DNA from: Bacteroidota bacterium
GTDB taxonomy: Bacteria > Bacteroidota > Bacteroidia > Chitinophagales > Chitinophagaceae
Reading direction: 5' to 3'
Length of the DNA stretch: 64,000 nt
Assembly (NCBI GenBank): GCA_013288945.1
Contig: JABDAZ010000002.1
Coordinates: 1 to 64,000 of the forward strand
Shown in pieces: positions 8,355 to 17,800 of the stretch (its first letter is position 1; every line of letters begins with the position of its first letter). Both the position numbers and the translations under genes were made by a program. The notes under the pieces are model-generated. The model did not search any database and had not been told where the DNA came from. It saw only the letters and a program-made list of their open reading frames with translations.

Positions 8355-9552
8355 CCACCGCCACTGTTTTATTTGCAATAATATGATAGAGTTTTATTGT
8401 TAATGCATGAAAAAGCATTTTCGCATTTGCGTTGCGTTCTATATAATAACTTGCTTTATCAAGTTCTTCAATAATCGCTTGTTGTTGTGAAATGTCTGCA
8501 ATTTTATTTAAGCGAATCGCAAAATCTTTTTCATTATCGGGAACGCGCAACTGCGCGCCATCCATCACTTTCACGCGGATTGCCTGTTCCAATAAATGAT
8601 TAAAATATCTTAAAAATTGTTTCTGTCTTTCTCTTCCGAGTTTACTTACATCATCAATCCATTTTACTTGCGCAACCGGGCCGGTTTTTAAAATTGCATT
8701 CAGCCATTCTCTTAATAATCCCTGCCAGTCTTCATCTGCGTGTTGCAAAATTTGTAATGCTTCATGATAATTTCCTTCGCTGATGGATGCAACCTGCCTT
8801 GCCTGGTCAACAGAAATTTTTGCGCGTTGTATTAATGCGTTTTCAATATCAACAGTTTCCAATGCAGGAATTTTTACCAATTGTGTTCTTGATAAAATCG
8901 TTTGCAGTATTAATGATTCATTTTCTGCAACAAAAATAAACAGTGTATTCGCCGGCGGTTCTTCAATCAGTTTTAATAATTTATTTCCTTCATTGCCAAG
9001 ATATTCCGGCATCCACATGATTAATATTTTATAACCACTTTCAAAACTTTTTAAACTGAGTTTGTAATTGATATCGTTGCATTCGTGCGCAGTAATATTT
9101 CCCTGTTTATTTTCTGCGCCGATAAATTGCAGCCAGTCGTACACATTTCCGTAAGGATGTTTGGAAATAAATTCGCGCCATTCCGTAATAAAATTTGTGC
9201 TCACTGGTTTATCGCCAGTTTTTTTTGGAATAACCGGATAAGAAAAATGAATATCAGGGTGAATCAATTGTCGCGCTTTTATGCAAGATGCGCAAACGCC
9301 GCACGCATCTGCTGGCGCATTATTAATGGCCAGTGACTGACTTTCTTCTTCGCCAAATAATGATGCAGAAGAATCTTTTTTACCATTTACTTTTTCGCAA
9401 ACAATATATTGTGCAAATGCAAGTGCGAGTGATAATGCGCCGCTTCCTTCCGGGCTTAAAAATAATAATGCATGGCTTAAGCGATTGTGAAAAACCATTT
9501 CAGCCAAATGTTGCTTTACCTCATTTTGCCCGATAACATTTTTAAAAGACAT
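8347..9552 (-). CDS. holB: DNA polymerase III delta' subunit (clamp-loader component)
   Basis: A 401-residue AAA+ family protein that would act in the clamp loader, placing the sliding clamp on DNA. It begins MSFKNVIGQNEVKQHL, typical of the family. The P-loop is degenerate (SPEGSGALSL at 33-42, no GKT), as expected for delta' as opposed to the ATPase subunit DnaX. A zinc motif follows with C52, C84, C87 and C90 (CGVCASC). The sensor-like region with ELLIEEP-type sequence (KLIEEPPANTLFIF) is also present. It lies upstream of ricT, an arrangement shared with Bacillus. The last codons overlap a repeat arm, suggesting that the repeat has moulded the very C-terminus. Confidence 0.88.
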   Translation of the reverse strand: MSFKNVIGQNEVKQHLAEMVFHNRLSHALLFLSPEGSGALSLALAFAQYIVCEKVNGKKDSSASLFGEEESQSLAINNAPADACGVCASCIKARQLIHPDIHFSYPVIPKKTGDKPVSTNFITEWREFISKHPYGNVYDWLQFIGAENKQGNITAHECNDINYKLSLKSFESGYKILIMWMPEYLGNEGNKLLKLIEEPPANTLFIFVAENESLILQTILSRTQLVKIPALETVDIENALIQRAKISVDQARQVASISEGNYHEALQILQHADEDWQGLLREWLNAILKTGPVAQVKWIDDVSKLGRERQKQFLRYFNHLLEQAIRVKVMDGAQLRVPDNEKDFAIRLNKIADISQQQAIIEELDKASYYIERNANAKMLFHALTIKLYHIIANKTVAVVM

Positions 9553-9594
9553 GTGGCAAAGATAACTGAACGTTGATTTTTTTAGTAATGAATT

Positions 9595-9655
9595 AAAAAA
9601 GTTATGGGTTATGAATTATGAGTTATTAATAACTCATAATTCATAACCCATAACT
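9595..9655 (-). terminator. Perfect 56-bp palindrome with heptad period, acting as a terminator of the glutathione peroxidase gene
   Basis: Positions 9600-9655 are a perfect inverted repeat with no spacer, centred between 9627 and 9628. Each arm is itself a heptad series: gttatgg, gttatga, attatga, gttatta. On the minus strand the hairpin is followed by TTTTTT, so it looks like a strong intrinsic terminator for the upstream gene. It lies 26 bases after that gene's stop codon and 48 bases before the holB start. Confidence 0.85.
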
Positions 9656-9681
9656 AATCAGAAAATATTTCTTCGAAAAAT

Positions 9682-10194
9682 TTAGTTCAAATATTTTGTA
9701 ATCTCATCGCTCATCGGCGTTACTTTGCTTGGAAAAACTGCAATCAATTTTCCATTTTCATCAACCAAAAATTTGGTGAAGTTCCATTTAATTGGATCTG
9801 GCGAACCCAATTTTTTTGCTTCTTCAGTTAAGTATTTAAAAAGCGGATGAATATTTTCTCCAACAACATCTACTTTCTCTGCCATCGGAAAAGTAACTCC
9901 ATAATTTTTCATGCAAAACGCTTTGATGTCTTCATTTGTTCCAGGTTCCTGGTGGCCAAAATTATTTGCAGGAAAACCGATGATCACCAATTTGTCTTTA
10001 TATTTTTCATACAATTTTTCCAAATCTGCATATTGTGGCGTGAAACCGCATTTGGAAGCTGTATTAACGATTAATATTTTTTTGCCTTTGTAACTTGATA
10101 GATCAATTGTACTTCCGTCAAGTCCGGGAACTTTAAAATCGTGTACTGTCATTGCAGCAACTAATAATAATGAAAGGATTGCTAAACGTATCAT
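9682..10194 (-). CDS. Glutathione peroxidase-family thiol peroxidase, exported
   Basis: A 170-residue member of the GPx family, which reduces peroxides, in bacteria usually with thioredoxin as donor. The peroxidatic cysteine is C49 in NTASKCGFTPQY; the catalytic glutamine and tryptophan motifs appear as IIGFPANNFGHQEPG and WNFTKFLVD. A cysteine in AFCMKNYG could be the resolving residue. I chose the ATG at 10194 because it starts a signal peptide (MIRLAILSLLLVAAM); the longer frame from a TTG at 10230 would bury it. Export implies periplasmic peroxide defence. The gene is monocistronic and ends at a perfect palindrome. Confidence 0.88.
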   Translation of the reverse strand: MIRLAILSLLLVAAMTVHDFKVPGLDGSTIDLSSYKGKKILIVNTASKCGFTPQYADLEKLYEKYKDKLVIIGFPANNFGHQEPGTNEDIKAFCMKNYGVTFPMAEKVDVVGENIHPLFKYLTEEAKKLGSPDPIKWNFTKFLVDENGKLIAVFPSKVTPMSDEITKYLN

Positions 10195-10297
10195 GGTAAA
10201 TGGTTTTTGATGATAACAATATAGCGGCAAGTTAGTTTATTAACCTAAAATTTTTTCTTTTAAAATATTAATTGAAGAATAATTTTTTGAAGAAATA

Positions 10298-11683
10298 TTA
10301 TTGTTTTTCATAACATCCTAAATCTGTTTTTCCATTAACAGTTCTTGTATTTCCATCCAAATCAAAAGGAATAGAAGTATTGATTCCCGAATCCAAAGTC
10401 GGAGAATTGACTTTTAAATGAAAGTTATAAAACATGGTTTGATTATTAACACTGTCAAACATCGGATCAATGTTCAACATATGTGTATTGGTAACGGCTG
10501 GCGTATTTTTAATTTTCCATAAGCAATTTGTAAAACTAATTGCCGGCGAACTTCCTTGTGTTGAAACAACAACTTCATCAACAACACTTCCATTATCGCC
10601 CCAAAAAATGCTATTAATAAAATTTGCAGTTAATGCAAACGATGAATTATTTCCAGGTAAATAATCACTCACATTTAAAACCGGTTGCAAGTGCGACATA
10701 TAATTATTTGAATAACTCGCAACCGTGCAATTGGTGAAATTATAATTTCCACCGGCTGTAATTACAATGTTTCTTCCGCAATTACTTATCAAACAATTTC
10801 TCGCTTGAATATCGGATTGTGTTGCCAAAACTCCTGCATCATAAATGTTATTAATAATGCATTCATTTAAAATAATTTTTGGATTATTATTTACAGAAAG
10901 CCCACTTGCAATAATGCCCTGGTAAGCATTATTAATAACTGCAAACTCCAATAAATTATTTTTGCTTGATGGATTGAAAATCACGCCAGGCCAGCTTCCC
11001 GGGAAATTGTTATAAGGAACATCCAATCGATCGCTTGCAAAATAAATGCGTGTGCTGTCATATTTTTGTCCTTGAATTTGCAATGTTCCGTTTACAATAA
11101 AAGGCGCATTGGCATGCAAATAAATTTTGCATCCCGGCTGAATATTTAATGTTGCATTGCTATCAATTTGTAATGAACCAAGAACAACATAAGGCAAGTT
11201 ATTTGTCCATATTGTGTTGCTGGAAATTTCTTTGTTGTTTAAAAAATTTGCATTTTGCCCGTAAGCCTGCAACTGAATATATTTTTGATTTCCATTAAAA
11301 AAAACCTGGATACTGTCTTGCAAAATAAAAGCAAGGTTTGCTGATGAAGGATTAATAAAAACAGAAACAAAAATATAAATGCTATCGTTCGCATTTATTT
11401 CAATATTGTTTGCTTCAGAAACTGCAGCGCCATCAATATTAATTTTAAAAACAGAAGAAGCGCCGCCCATTAATTTGACATCTGATAAATTTATTTTCTG
11501 ATTATTTTGATTGTAAATTTTTACCTGTTGCGTGATGGAACCCGTTGAAACAAAAACCGTATCGAAAGCAACTGTGTCTGCAGAAAAATTTATTTGCGCA
11601 TCTTTAGTTGTGATAAAAGAATTTTTTTTGCAACCGAAAATAAAAACCGTTATTAATAATATCAGCAGTACTAATTTTTTCAT
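10298..11683 (-). CDS. Lipoprotein with right-handed beta-helix and choice-of-anchor-Q-like C-terminus
   Basis: A 461-residue lipoprotein. The signal peptide ends in VFIFGC, so C18 would be lipidated. The region from about 30-140 resembles an immunoglobulin-like beta domain (FDTVFVSTGSITQQVKIYN). From about 165-360 there are irregular repeats rich in Asn and Ile (NNPKIILNECIINN, ARNCLISNCG, NYNFTNCTV) typical of parallel beta-helix proteins. The end (SPTLDSGIN, DLDGNTR, DLGCYE) matches the choice-of-anchor Q domain. Likely surface-exposed; its ligand is unknown, and no catalytic residues can be picked out. Such proteins often bind or cleave polysaccharides, but that is inference. Confidence 0.75.
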   Translation of the reverse strand: MKKLVLLILLITVFIFGCKKNSFITTKDAQINFSADTVAFDTVFVSTGSITQQVKIYNQNNQKINLSDVKLMGGASSVFKINIDGAAVSEANNIEINANDSIYIFVSVFINPSSANLAFILQDSIQVFFNGNQKYIQLQAYGQNANFLNNKEISSNTIWTNNLPYVVLGSLQIDSNATLNIQPGCKIYLHANAPFIVNGTLQIQGQKYDSTRIYFASDRLDVPYNNFPGSWPGVIFNPSSKNNLLEFAVINNAYQGIIASGLSVNNNPKIILNECIINNIYDAGVLATQSDIQARNCLISNCGRNIVITAGGNYNFTNCTVASYSNNYMSHLQPVLNVSDYLPGNNSSFALTANFINSIFWGDNGSVVDEVVVSTQGSSPAISFTNCLWKIKNTPAVTNTHMLNIDPMFDSVNNQTMFYNFHLKVNSPTLDSGINTSIPFDLDGNTRTVNGKTDLGCYEKQ

Positions 11684-11756
11684 CAGTTCAAAAATACGAA
11701 GAGTGAATTGTGTTTTATTAATAACGGAAATTAATTGGTAAAGTTGTGGTGGAAGA

Positions 11757-11990
11757 GATGCGGGATTTTAGATACGAGATTTGGATACGAGATTCGAGAT
11801 ACGTGATTTTTGATTTTTGATTTCTGTTTTCTGTTTTCTATTTTCTGATTTCTGATTTCTGATTTCTGTTTTCTGATTTCTGATTTCTGATTTCTGTTTT
11901 CTGTTTTCTGTTTTCTGTTTTCTATTGGACACGTAAGATAAATATTTTGAATACTCAATCGCGTATCCCGAAACCCGAATCTTTTAAAAT
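11757..11990. repeat. Heptad array of 24 units plus a short opposing arm
   Basis: From 11757 to 11924 the sequence can be cut into 24 consecutive 7-base units: four of the GATGCGG/GATACGA kind, then atacgag, attcgag, atacgtg, then variants of atttctg and ttttctg. The shift from one heptad family to another keeps the phase. A short opposing arm (tatcccg, aaacccg, aatcttt) lies at about 11962-11982. The array lies between comF and the beta-helix gene. Confidence 0.85.
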
Positions 11991-12689
11991 CTATGTTGAA
12001 GTATAAGCAAGTGTTCCAATACTAACTTTTGTTCCTTCAACGCGAAGCAATTCCATCGCGCACGATTCGAGCGTTGCGCCAGTTGTTACAACATCGTCTA
12101 TTAATAAAATGTGTTTGTTTTGAATTGATTTGGAATCTTTCACTTCAAATTTTCCTTCAATATTTTGCCAGCGTTCAATTCGGTTTTTGCGTGTTTGTGT
12201 TTCCGTTGCAATTGCACGGATTATTGTATTTTTTAAAACAGGAACATTCATTATTTCACTAACGCCTTCACATAAAACAGTTGCCTGGTTATAGCCGCGT
12301 ATTTTTTCTTTGGAAGAAAAAAGCGGAAGCGGAATTAGTGCATCAATATTATTATAAAGATTGGATTTGATTAATGCGTTGCCCATCATTTTTCCAAAAT
12401 AAAAACCAATTTCTTTTTTGCCTCGATATTTAAATTCATGCAGCAAATTTTGCAAAACAGAATCTTTTGTAAAATATAAAAGCCCCATTGCGTTTGTAAT
12501 GCCAATCCTTCCGCGAAAAATTTTTTCTACAGGATTATTTTGATGAGCAGCAAACTGAGTGGTGGAAAGGCTTTCAGAACATTGAAGACAAATTAATTGC
12601 CCGTCATTAATCAAATCACTTCCGCAGCCCGAACAAATATGCGGAAAGAAAAGATGCGAAAAACTATGGATAAGGTTTGTTGCGGTCAT
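11991..12689 (-). CDS. comF: ComF-family phosphoribosyltransferase-like protein
   Basis: A 232-residue protein with the ComF layout: an N-terminal zinc ribbon (C19, C22, C34, C37) followed by a type I phosphoribosyltransferase fold. The PRPP-binding loop LLIDDVVTTGAT is at about 195-206. In naturally competent bacteria ComF helps bring imported single-stranded DNA to the recombination machinery; in other bacteria its role is less clear. Here it precedes no competence operon, but comEC and radA are also in the window. It begins with ATG and follows radA on the same strand after 116 bases that hold a heptad repeat. Confidence 0.88.
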   Translation of the reverse strand: MTATNLIHSFSHLFFPHICSGCGSDLINDGQLICLQCSESLSTTQFAAHQNNPVEKIFRGRIGITNAMGLLYFTKDSVLQNLLHEFKYRGKKEIGFYFGKMMGNALIKSNLYNNIDALIPLPLFSSKEKIRGYNQATVLCEGVSEIMNVPVLKNTIIRAIATETQTRKNRIERWQNIEGKFEVKDSKSIQNKHILLIDDVVTTGATLESCAMELLRVEGTKVSIGTLAYTST

Positions 12690-12705
12690 TGATTAATTAT
12701 TAATC

Positions 12706-12803
12706 GTGAATGGTCAATGATGAAAGATGAATCGGTAATTTATTCTATTAATAACATTTGTATTTTATTATTATTCATTTTTTACCATTCACCATTCACT
12801 TTT
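12706..12803. repeat. Inverted heptad-period repeat (GTGAATG type)
   Basis: The left arm reads gtgaatg, gtcaatg, atgaaag, atgaatc, ggtaatt (12706-12740). The right arm reads cattttt, taccatt, caccatt, cactttt (12776-12803), whose complement is GTGAATGGTGAATGG. Both arms keep period 7. It fills the gap between radA and comF, ending three bases before the radA stop codon. Confidence 0.7.
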
Positions 12804-12805
12804 TT

Positions 12806-14182
12806 TCACGAAAACAAATATTGATATACTTCATCAACACGTCCCATACTTACAACTTCAATATTAAACTTTTGATTTTTTAATCCTTTTTGATTGTATT
12901 TGGAAACAAGAATTTTTTCGAAACCAAGTTTTTCTGCTTCGGCAATGCGTTGTTCAATTCTATTAACGGCGCGTATTTCACCACTTAAACCAACTTCGCC
13001 TGCAAAACAAATATGTTGCGGCAACGAAACATCTTCGTAAGAACTTAATAATGCACACAGCACAGCCAAATCAATAGAAGGATCTTCAACTTTTAATCCG
13101 CCGGCAATATTTAAAAAAACATCTTTTACACCAAAATGAAATCCGCCGCGCTTTTCTAGAACAGCTAATAATAATTGTAAACGGCGCAAATCGAAACCCG
13201 TTACGGTTCTTTGGGGCGTTCCGTAAACAGATTGCGTTACCAGCGCCTGCACTTCTATTAATAAAGGCCGCATGCCTTCGATGGTTGCAGCGATTGCAAC
13301 GCCGCTAAGTTGATCTTCGCGTTGTGTTATTAATAATTCGCTTGGATTATTAACGCCGCGCATGCCTGAGTCACTCATTTCATAAATTCCCAATTCTGAT
13401 GTGCTGCCGAATCGGTTTTTTAAAGTTCTTAAAATCCGATACGCATAATGTCGGTCACCTTCAAATTGAAGAACGGTGTCAACCATATGTTCTAAAATTT
13501 TTGGACCTGCAATGATTCCATCTTTTGTAATATGGCCAATTAAAAAAACAGGAGTGTTTGTTTCTTTTGCGAAGCGTTGAAATTCGGAAGCGCATTCGCG
13601 AATTTGTGAAACACTTCCTGGTGATGATTCTATATAAGGTGATTGCAAAGTTTGGATCGAATCAACAATTACTAATTGTGGTTTTAGTTTTTTTATTTCC
13701 TGAAAAATAATTTGTGTTGATGTTTCTGTAAGCAAATAAAAATTTTCATTTTGAATTTTCAAACGATCTGCGCGCATTTTAATTTGCTGTTCACTTTCTT
13801 CACCACTTATATATAAGGTGATAATATTTTTTAACAACAAACCATTTTGTAAAAACAAAGTACTCTTTCCGATTCCCGGTTCGCCGGCAACAAGAATAAT
13901 ACTTCCTGCAACAATGCCACCGCCTAAAACCCTGTTCAGCTCTGCATCTTCGCTGATTATTCTTTTTTCTTCACCACTTGTTACTTCATTAATCGCAATT
14001 GTTTTTATTTCTTTTTTATCTGAAGAAAATTTTTTCCAATCAGTTTCACCATTCTTATTATCTTTTGTAATTACTTCTTCAACAAATGTATTCCACTGTT
14101 CGCAGCTCGGGCATTTACCTAACCACTTTGCACTTTCATATCCGCAGTTGCTGCAAAAAAAAGCTGTTTTTATTTTACTCAT
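12806..14182 (-). CDS. radA: DNA repair protein RadA
   Basis: A 458-residue RecA-like motor that promotes branch migration during recombination. The N-terminal zinc finger uses C10, C13, C24 and C27. Walker A is GEPGIGKST (101-109), followed by the RadA-specific KNRFG motif at 256-260. The C-terminal half is a Lon-protease-like domain without an active site, as usual in RadA. Length is standard. It starts with ATG at 14182; the leader carries an AAGAAAATTT/AAATTTTCTT hairpin at 14245-14274 whose significance is unknown. Confidence 0.95.
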   Translation of the reverse strand: MSKIKTAFFCSNCGYESAKWLGKCPSCEQWNTFVEEVITKDNKNGETDWKKFSSDKKEIKTIAINEVTSGEEKRIISEDAELNRVLGGGIVAGSIILVAGEPGIGKSTLFLQNGLLLKNIITLYISGEESEQQIKMRADRLKIQNENFYLLTETSTQIIFQEIKKLKPQLVIVDSIQTLQSPYIESSPGSVSQIRECASEFQRFAKETNTPVFLIGHITKDGIIAGPKILEHMVDTVLQFEGDRHYAYRILRTLKNRFGSTSELGIYEMSDSGMRGVNNPSELLITQREDQLSGVAIAATIEGMRPLLIEVQALVTQSVYGTPQRTVTGFDLRRLQLLLAVLEKRGGFHFGVKDVFLNIAGGLKVEDPSIDLAVLCALLSSYEDVSLPQHICFAGEVGLSGEIRAVNRIEQRIAEAEKLGFEKILVSKYNQKGLKNQKFNIEVVSMGRVDEVYQYLFS

Positions 14183-14894
14183 GTTGTAAAGATAAAAGTA
14201 TTTGTAAGAAGCAAATGTTGGATCGATGATATAGAAATTGATGAAAGAAAATTTATAGATCGAAAAATTTTCTTGTTATTAATGATCAAAAAATAACGAT
14301 CAAAAAAATTGTAATTGGAATGATTAAGAAGATGATTCACTTTCTATTTAAGAACAAAAGAAATGATAACTATGAAGTAATAAAAAGTAAAAAGGTCAGC
14401 ACTACTGCTGACCTCTTACTTACTAACCCATTAAATTCTTCCACTAAATTACAAATTAGCGCCACATAACAAAATTATTTTTTTGCTGTGTTAATAACTT
14501 CCCCAAGACTAAAGGAATTGAAAATCTGGTGATCTATATATGCATTAAATTTATATTTAATTGATTATTAAATATTTATAAACATAAAAAAATAAAGTTG
14601 ATAATAACGGAAATTAAAAATAAATAATAATAAGATTAAAATGCTGAAAACAAATTGTGTGATTTAATAATATTTAATAAATAATCATTTTAATAAAAAA
14701 AAATGAACTGTTTAAATTTTACTGTTATATAATTTATTTAATTAATAAATCAGTGTAAATATCTATATACTTATGCACAAAGGAAAAAATTCACTGGTTA
14801 AAAGGTCGTATTTTTCCACTTGTCAGCTTTTTTTGCCGGTATTTATATTTTTTACTTTATCTTTAATATGTTTCTAACCAAAACTATACTACAC
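14183..14894. other. Long AT-rich intergenic region between divergent radA and susC
   Basis: No credible gene is seen in these 712 bases. They hold two hairpins: 14245-14274 in the radA leader, and 14386-14421, where AAGTAA and TTACTT flank the 7-bp stem GGTCAGC/GCTGACC. The second lacks a T-run on either strand and may be a leftover terminator or an RNA element. The stretch 14500-14760 is extremely AT-rich and probably contains the susC promoter, but no box can be named with confidence. Confidence 0.5.
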
Positions 14895-17800
14895 ATGAGA
14901 AAATTTAAAAATCTGATGGTAGGCATTTTACTGCTTACCGTTGCAGGCATAAATGCCCAGACAAAACAAGTAACCGGAAAGGTTACTGATCCGACCGGGG
15001 CTCCAATTCCCGGAGCTACGATTAAAGTCAGAGGAGCAAAAACCGGAACCAGCGCTGGTTCTGACGGCTCATTTAAATTAGCTACGCCAGAAAATGCCGT
15101 ATTAATAATTACTGGCATTGGTTATGAAAGCAAAGAATTAAAAACTGGAAGTACAACAAATCTTTCCATTCAATTAACCCAAGACAGTAAAGCATTAAGT
15201 GAAGTTGTGGTAACTGGTGTTGGCACTGCAACAAGTAAAAGAAAACTCGGTATTTCTGTTGAGTCAATCGGTGCAGATAAACTACCGCAAGTCCCTATTT
15301 CATCATTGGATCAGGCGTTGGTTGGTAAAATAGCCGGTGCACAAATTTCATCAGTATCCGGAAATCCCGGTGATCAAGTTAATATCGTATTAAGAGGTAT
15401 TAACAGCGTTCAAAACGGAACAAGGCCAATGATTATGATGGACGGGGTTGAAATTCCATTCGCCAACTTGACTACATTAGATCTTTCACAAGTTGCAAGA
15501 GTTGAGGTAGTACAAGGTGCTGCTTCTGCCTCATTATATGGCGCGCAAGGTGCGAACGGTGTAATTCAGATTTTCAGTAAGAAAGGAATAAAGGGCAAAA
15601 TAACAGTTAACTTTTCATCAAGTTACGGCCAAAGTTCATTTATCAACTCTGGGCATTTCAGTAATGCCAATAAACATCCCTACCTAACCGATGCAAATGG
15701 AAATATTATAGCATATGATACGGCAGGTGGTTTTAATGCTGGAGATAAATTAAGTATAGACTCTAATGTTGGAAACGTTTTGGGTGATATGGCTTACCGT
15801 TTTGGCTCCGAAAATAATCCAAATGCGGTTTCTGGTGAAGGTGCCAGCAATTCCCGTTACGGAATATTAGATCCATTAAATAAAAATGATCAATCTTATA
15901 AAGGCAATTTTCATTATTATGATCATTTTAAACAGGTTTATCAAGGCGCACCTTCTACCAACAATACTTTATCCATTAGCGGCGGTGGGGACAAAATAGA
16001 TTATAATATAGGCGTATCTAATAATAGGACAAATTCTCCTTTTTTAAAGGATAATGGCTATATAGACAGAACCAACATTATAGGAAATGCGGGAATAGAA
16101 GTATTCAAAGGATTTACTTTGCGTTCTATAACCAGCTTGGCTTATACAAAGAACACCATGCATCCTTCATTAGGTGCGCCGGGTGGAGCGGGCGGACTTG
16201 GAGCTCCTAGCGGATATGGTTATGGCACAAGTAATGCGAATGTTGGTGCAGTGTATAGTTTTTTAAATACTCCGTCATTTTTTAATTTAGAAGATACAAT
16301 TGTGGGAGGCGTGCCTGCGCTTAATTTCTTTATACCGGGTATTAATATCGGTGCTAATGCAGGCAATCCTTACTATAATAAACATTATAGTAAAGGCGAC
16401 GGAAACAGATATGATATAACGCAAAGCTTCGAAGCCAAATATAATGTGAATAGATTTGTAAGCTTGGTTGGCCATTATGGTATTTCTTATAAAAATGAAA
16501 ATGATATTTGGACATATTATAATCAAAGCCTGAATGGTGCATCTAACTACTTCGGAGGTTGGTTCAGCGCCTACAATGGTAATGATAATACCGGCGAAGT
16601 AAATAATTTTCAATATAATCAGACGAAACAAAACTTATCTGGAAACGCGGTGGTTAAATTGGATTTCGACAAAGATTTTCATTTGAAATTACCTATTCAA
16701 TCCACTACATTGTTTGGATATGATTATAGAAAAAATACTTATAAAGAATTAGATTTCGCAGGCCTTTCACTACCGTTACAACCTCCATTTTTATTGTTGG
16801 CAACGAAGTCACAGGAAATCATTGGCCAATACAACGAAACTTGGGTAACGTATGGTTATCTTGTTAATCAGCAATTTGATATTGGTGACTGGGGTGGTAT
16901 ATCAGGAGGTTTCAGAACTGATTACTCATCTGCTTTTGGTGAAGGCCACACACCTTTTACTTTCCCGCATGTAAATGGTTATATCAACCTAAATTCTTTT
17001 AATTTTTGGAACAATTTAACTGACTTATTACCCAATTTTAAATTGAGAGCTGCTTATGGTAAAGCGGGCGTTCAACCTGGCCCTTATCAAAGACAAAGTA
17101 CTTTAAATTTACAACCAACAGGGCCAACTCAGTCGGCTTATTCAAACCAAACTTCAGTTAATAACCCTGGATTAGGCGTTGAAATTTCGTCTGAAACTGA
17201 ATATGGTACTGACTTTACAGTAAACACAAGTGATAAAGGAAGTTGGTTGAAAAATTTAAATTTTGCAATTACATATTGGAAAAGACATACTGATAATGCA
17301 ATTTATAATAGAGTGTTGCCAATATCTACGGGTACTACAAGCATTGTAGACAATGTTATTGCATTATCTTCCAAAGGTTGGCAATTATCAGTAAATATTC
17401 CGGTTTACCAAACTAGAAACTGGACATGGGATTTCACAGCTAATTTCGGACATCAAAGCTCTATAATCAATTCTATTGTTGGTGGTGATATACCATTAGG
17501 TTCTGCAGCGGGTTCATCAACTGAAATTTTGAAAGCTGGTGCTAAGATTGGTCAGATTTATGGCCTCAAAGTGTTAACGAATGTAAACCAGTTAAGAGCT
17601 GACGGCAAGACGCCTTTTATAGATGTTGCAGACCAAGGCAATTATTCCATTGCAAGCAGCGGTTATGTAGTAAACAATCAATCCAAAGCGCTTTTTATAT
17701 CTGATGAAACAACTCCTTTGGGCGATCCAAATCCAAAGCTTACTTCATCGTTTATTAATAGCCTTACGTACAAAGGATTTATAAGTTTTGGATTTCAGTT

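Noticed and set aside
10195-10230. Upstream TTG start for the glutathione peroxidase
   Set aside because: It would add 12 polar residues before a clean signal peptide; the ATG at 10194 fits better.
11731-11958. 75-codon minus-strand frame rich in Glu, Asn, Arg, Gln and Lys
   Set aside because: It is a translation of the heptad array; period 7 gives a repeating seven-residue pattern without a real gene.
14386-14421. Intrinsic terminator in the radA-susC gap
   Set aside because: The hairpin is good but no T-run follows on either strand and no gene ends nearby, so it is only noted as a hairpin.
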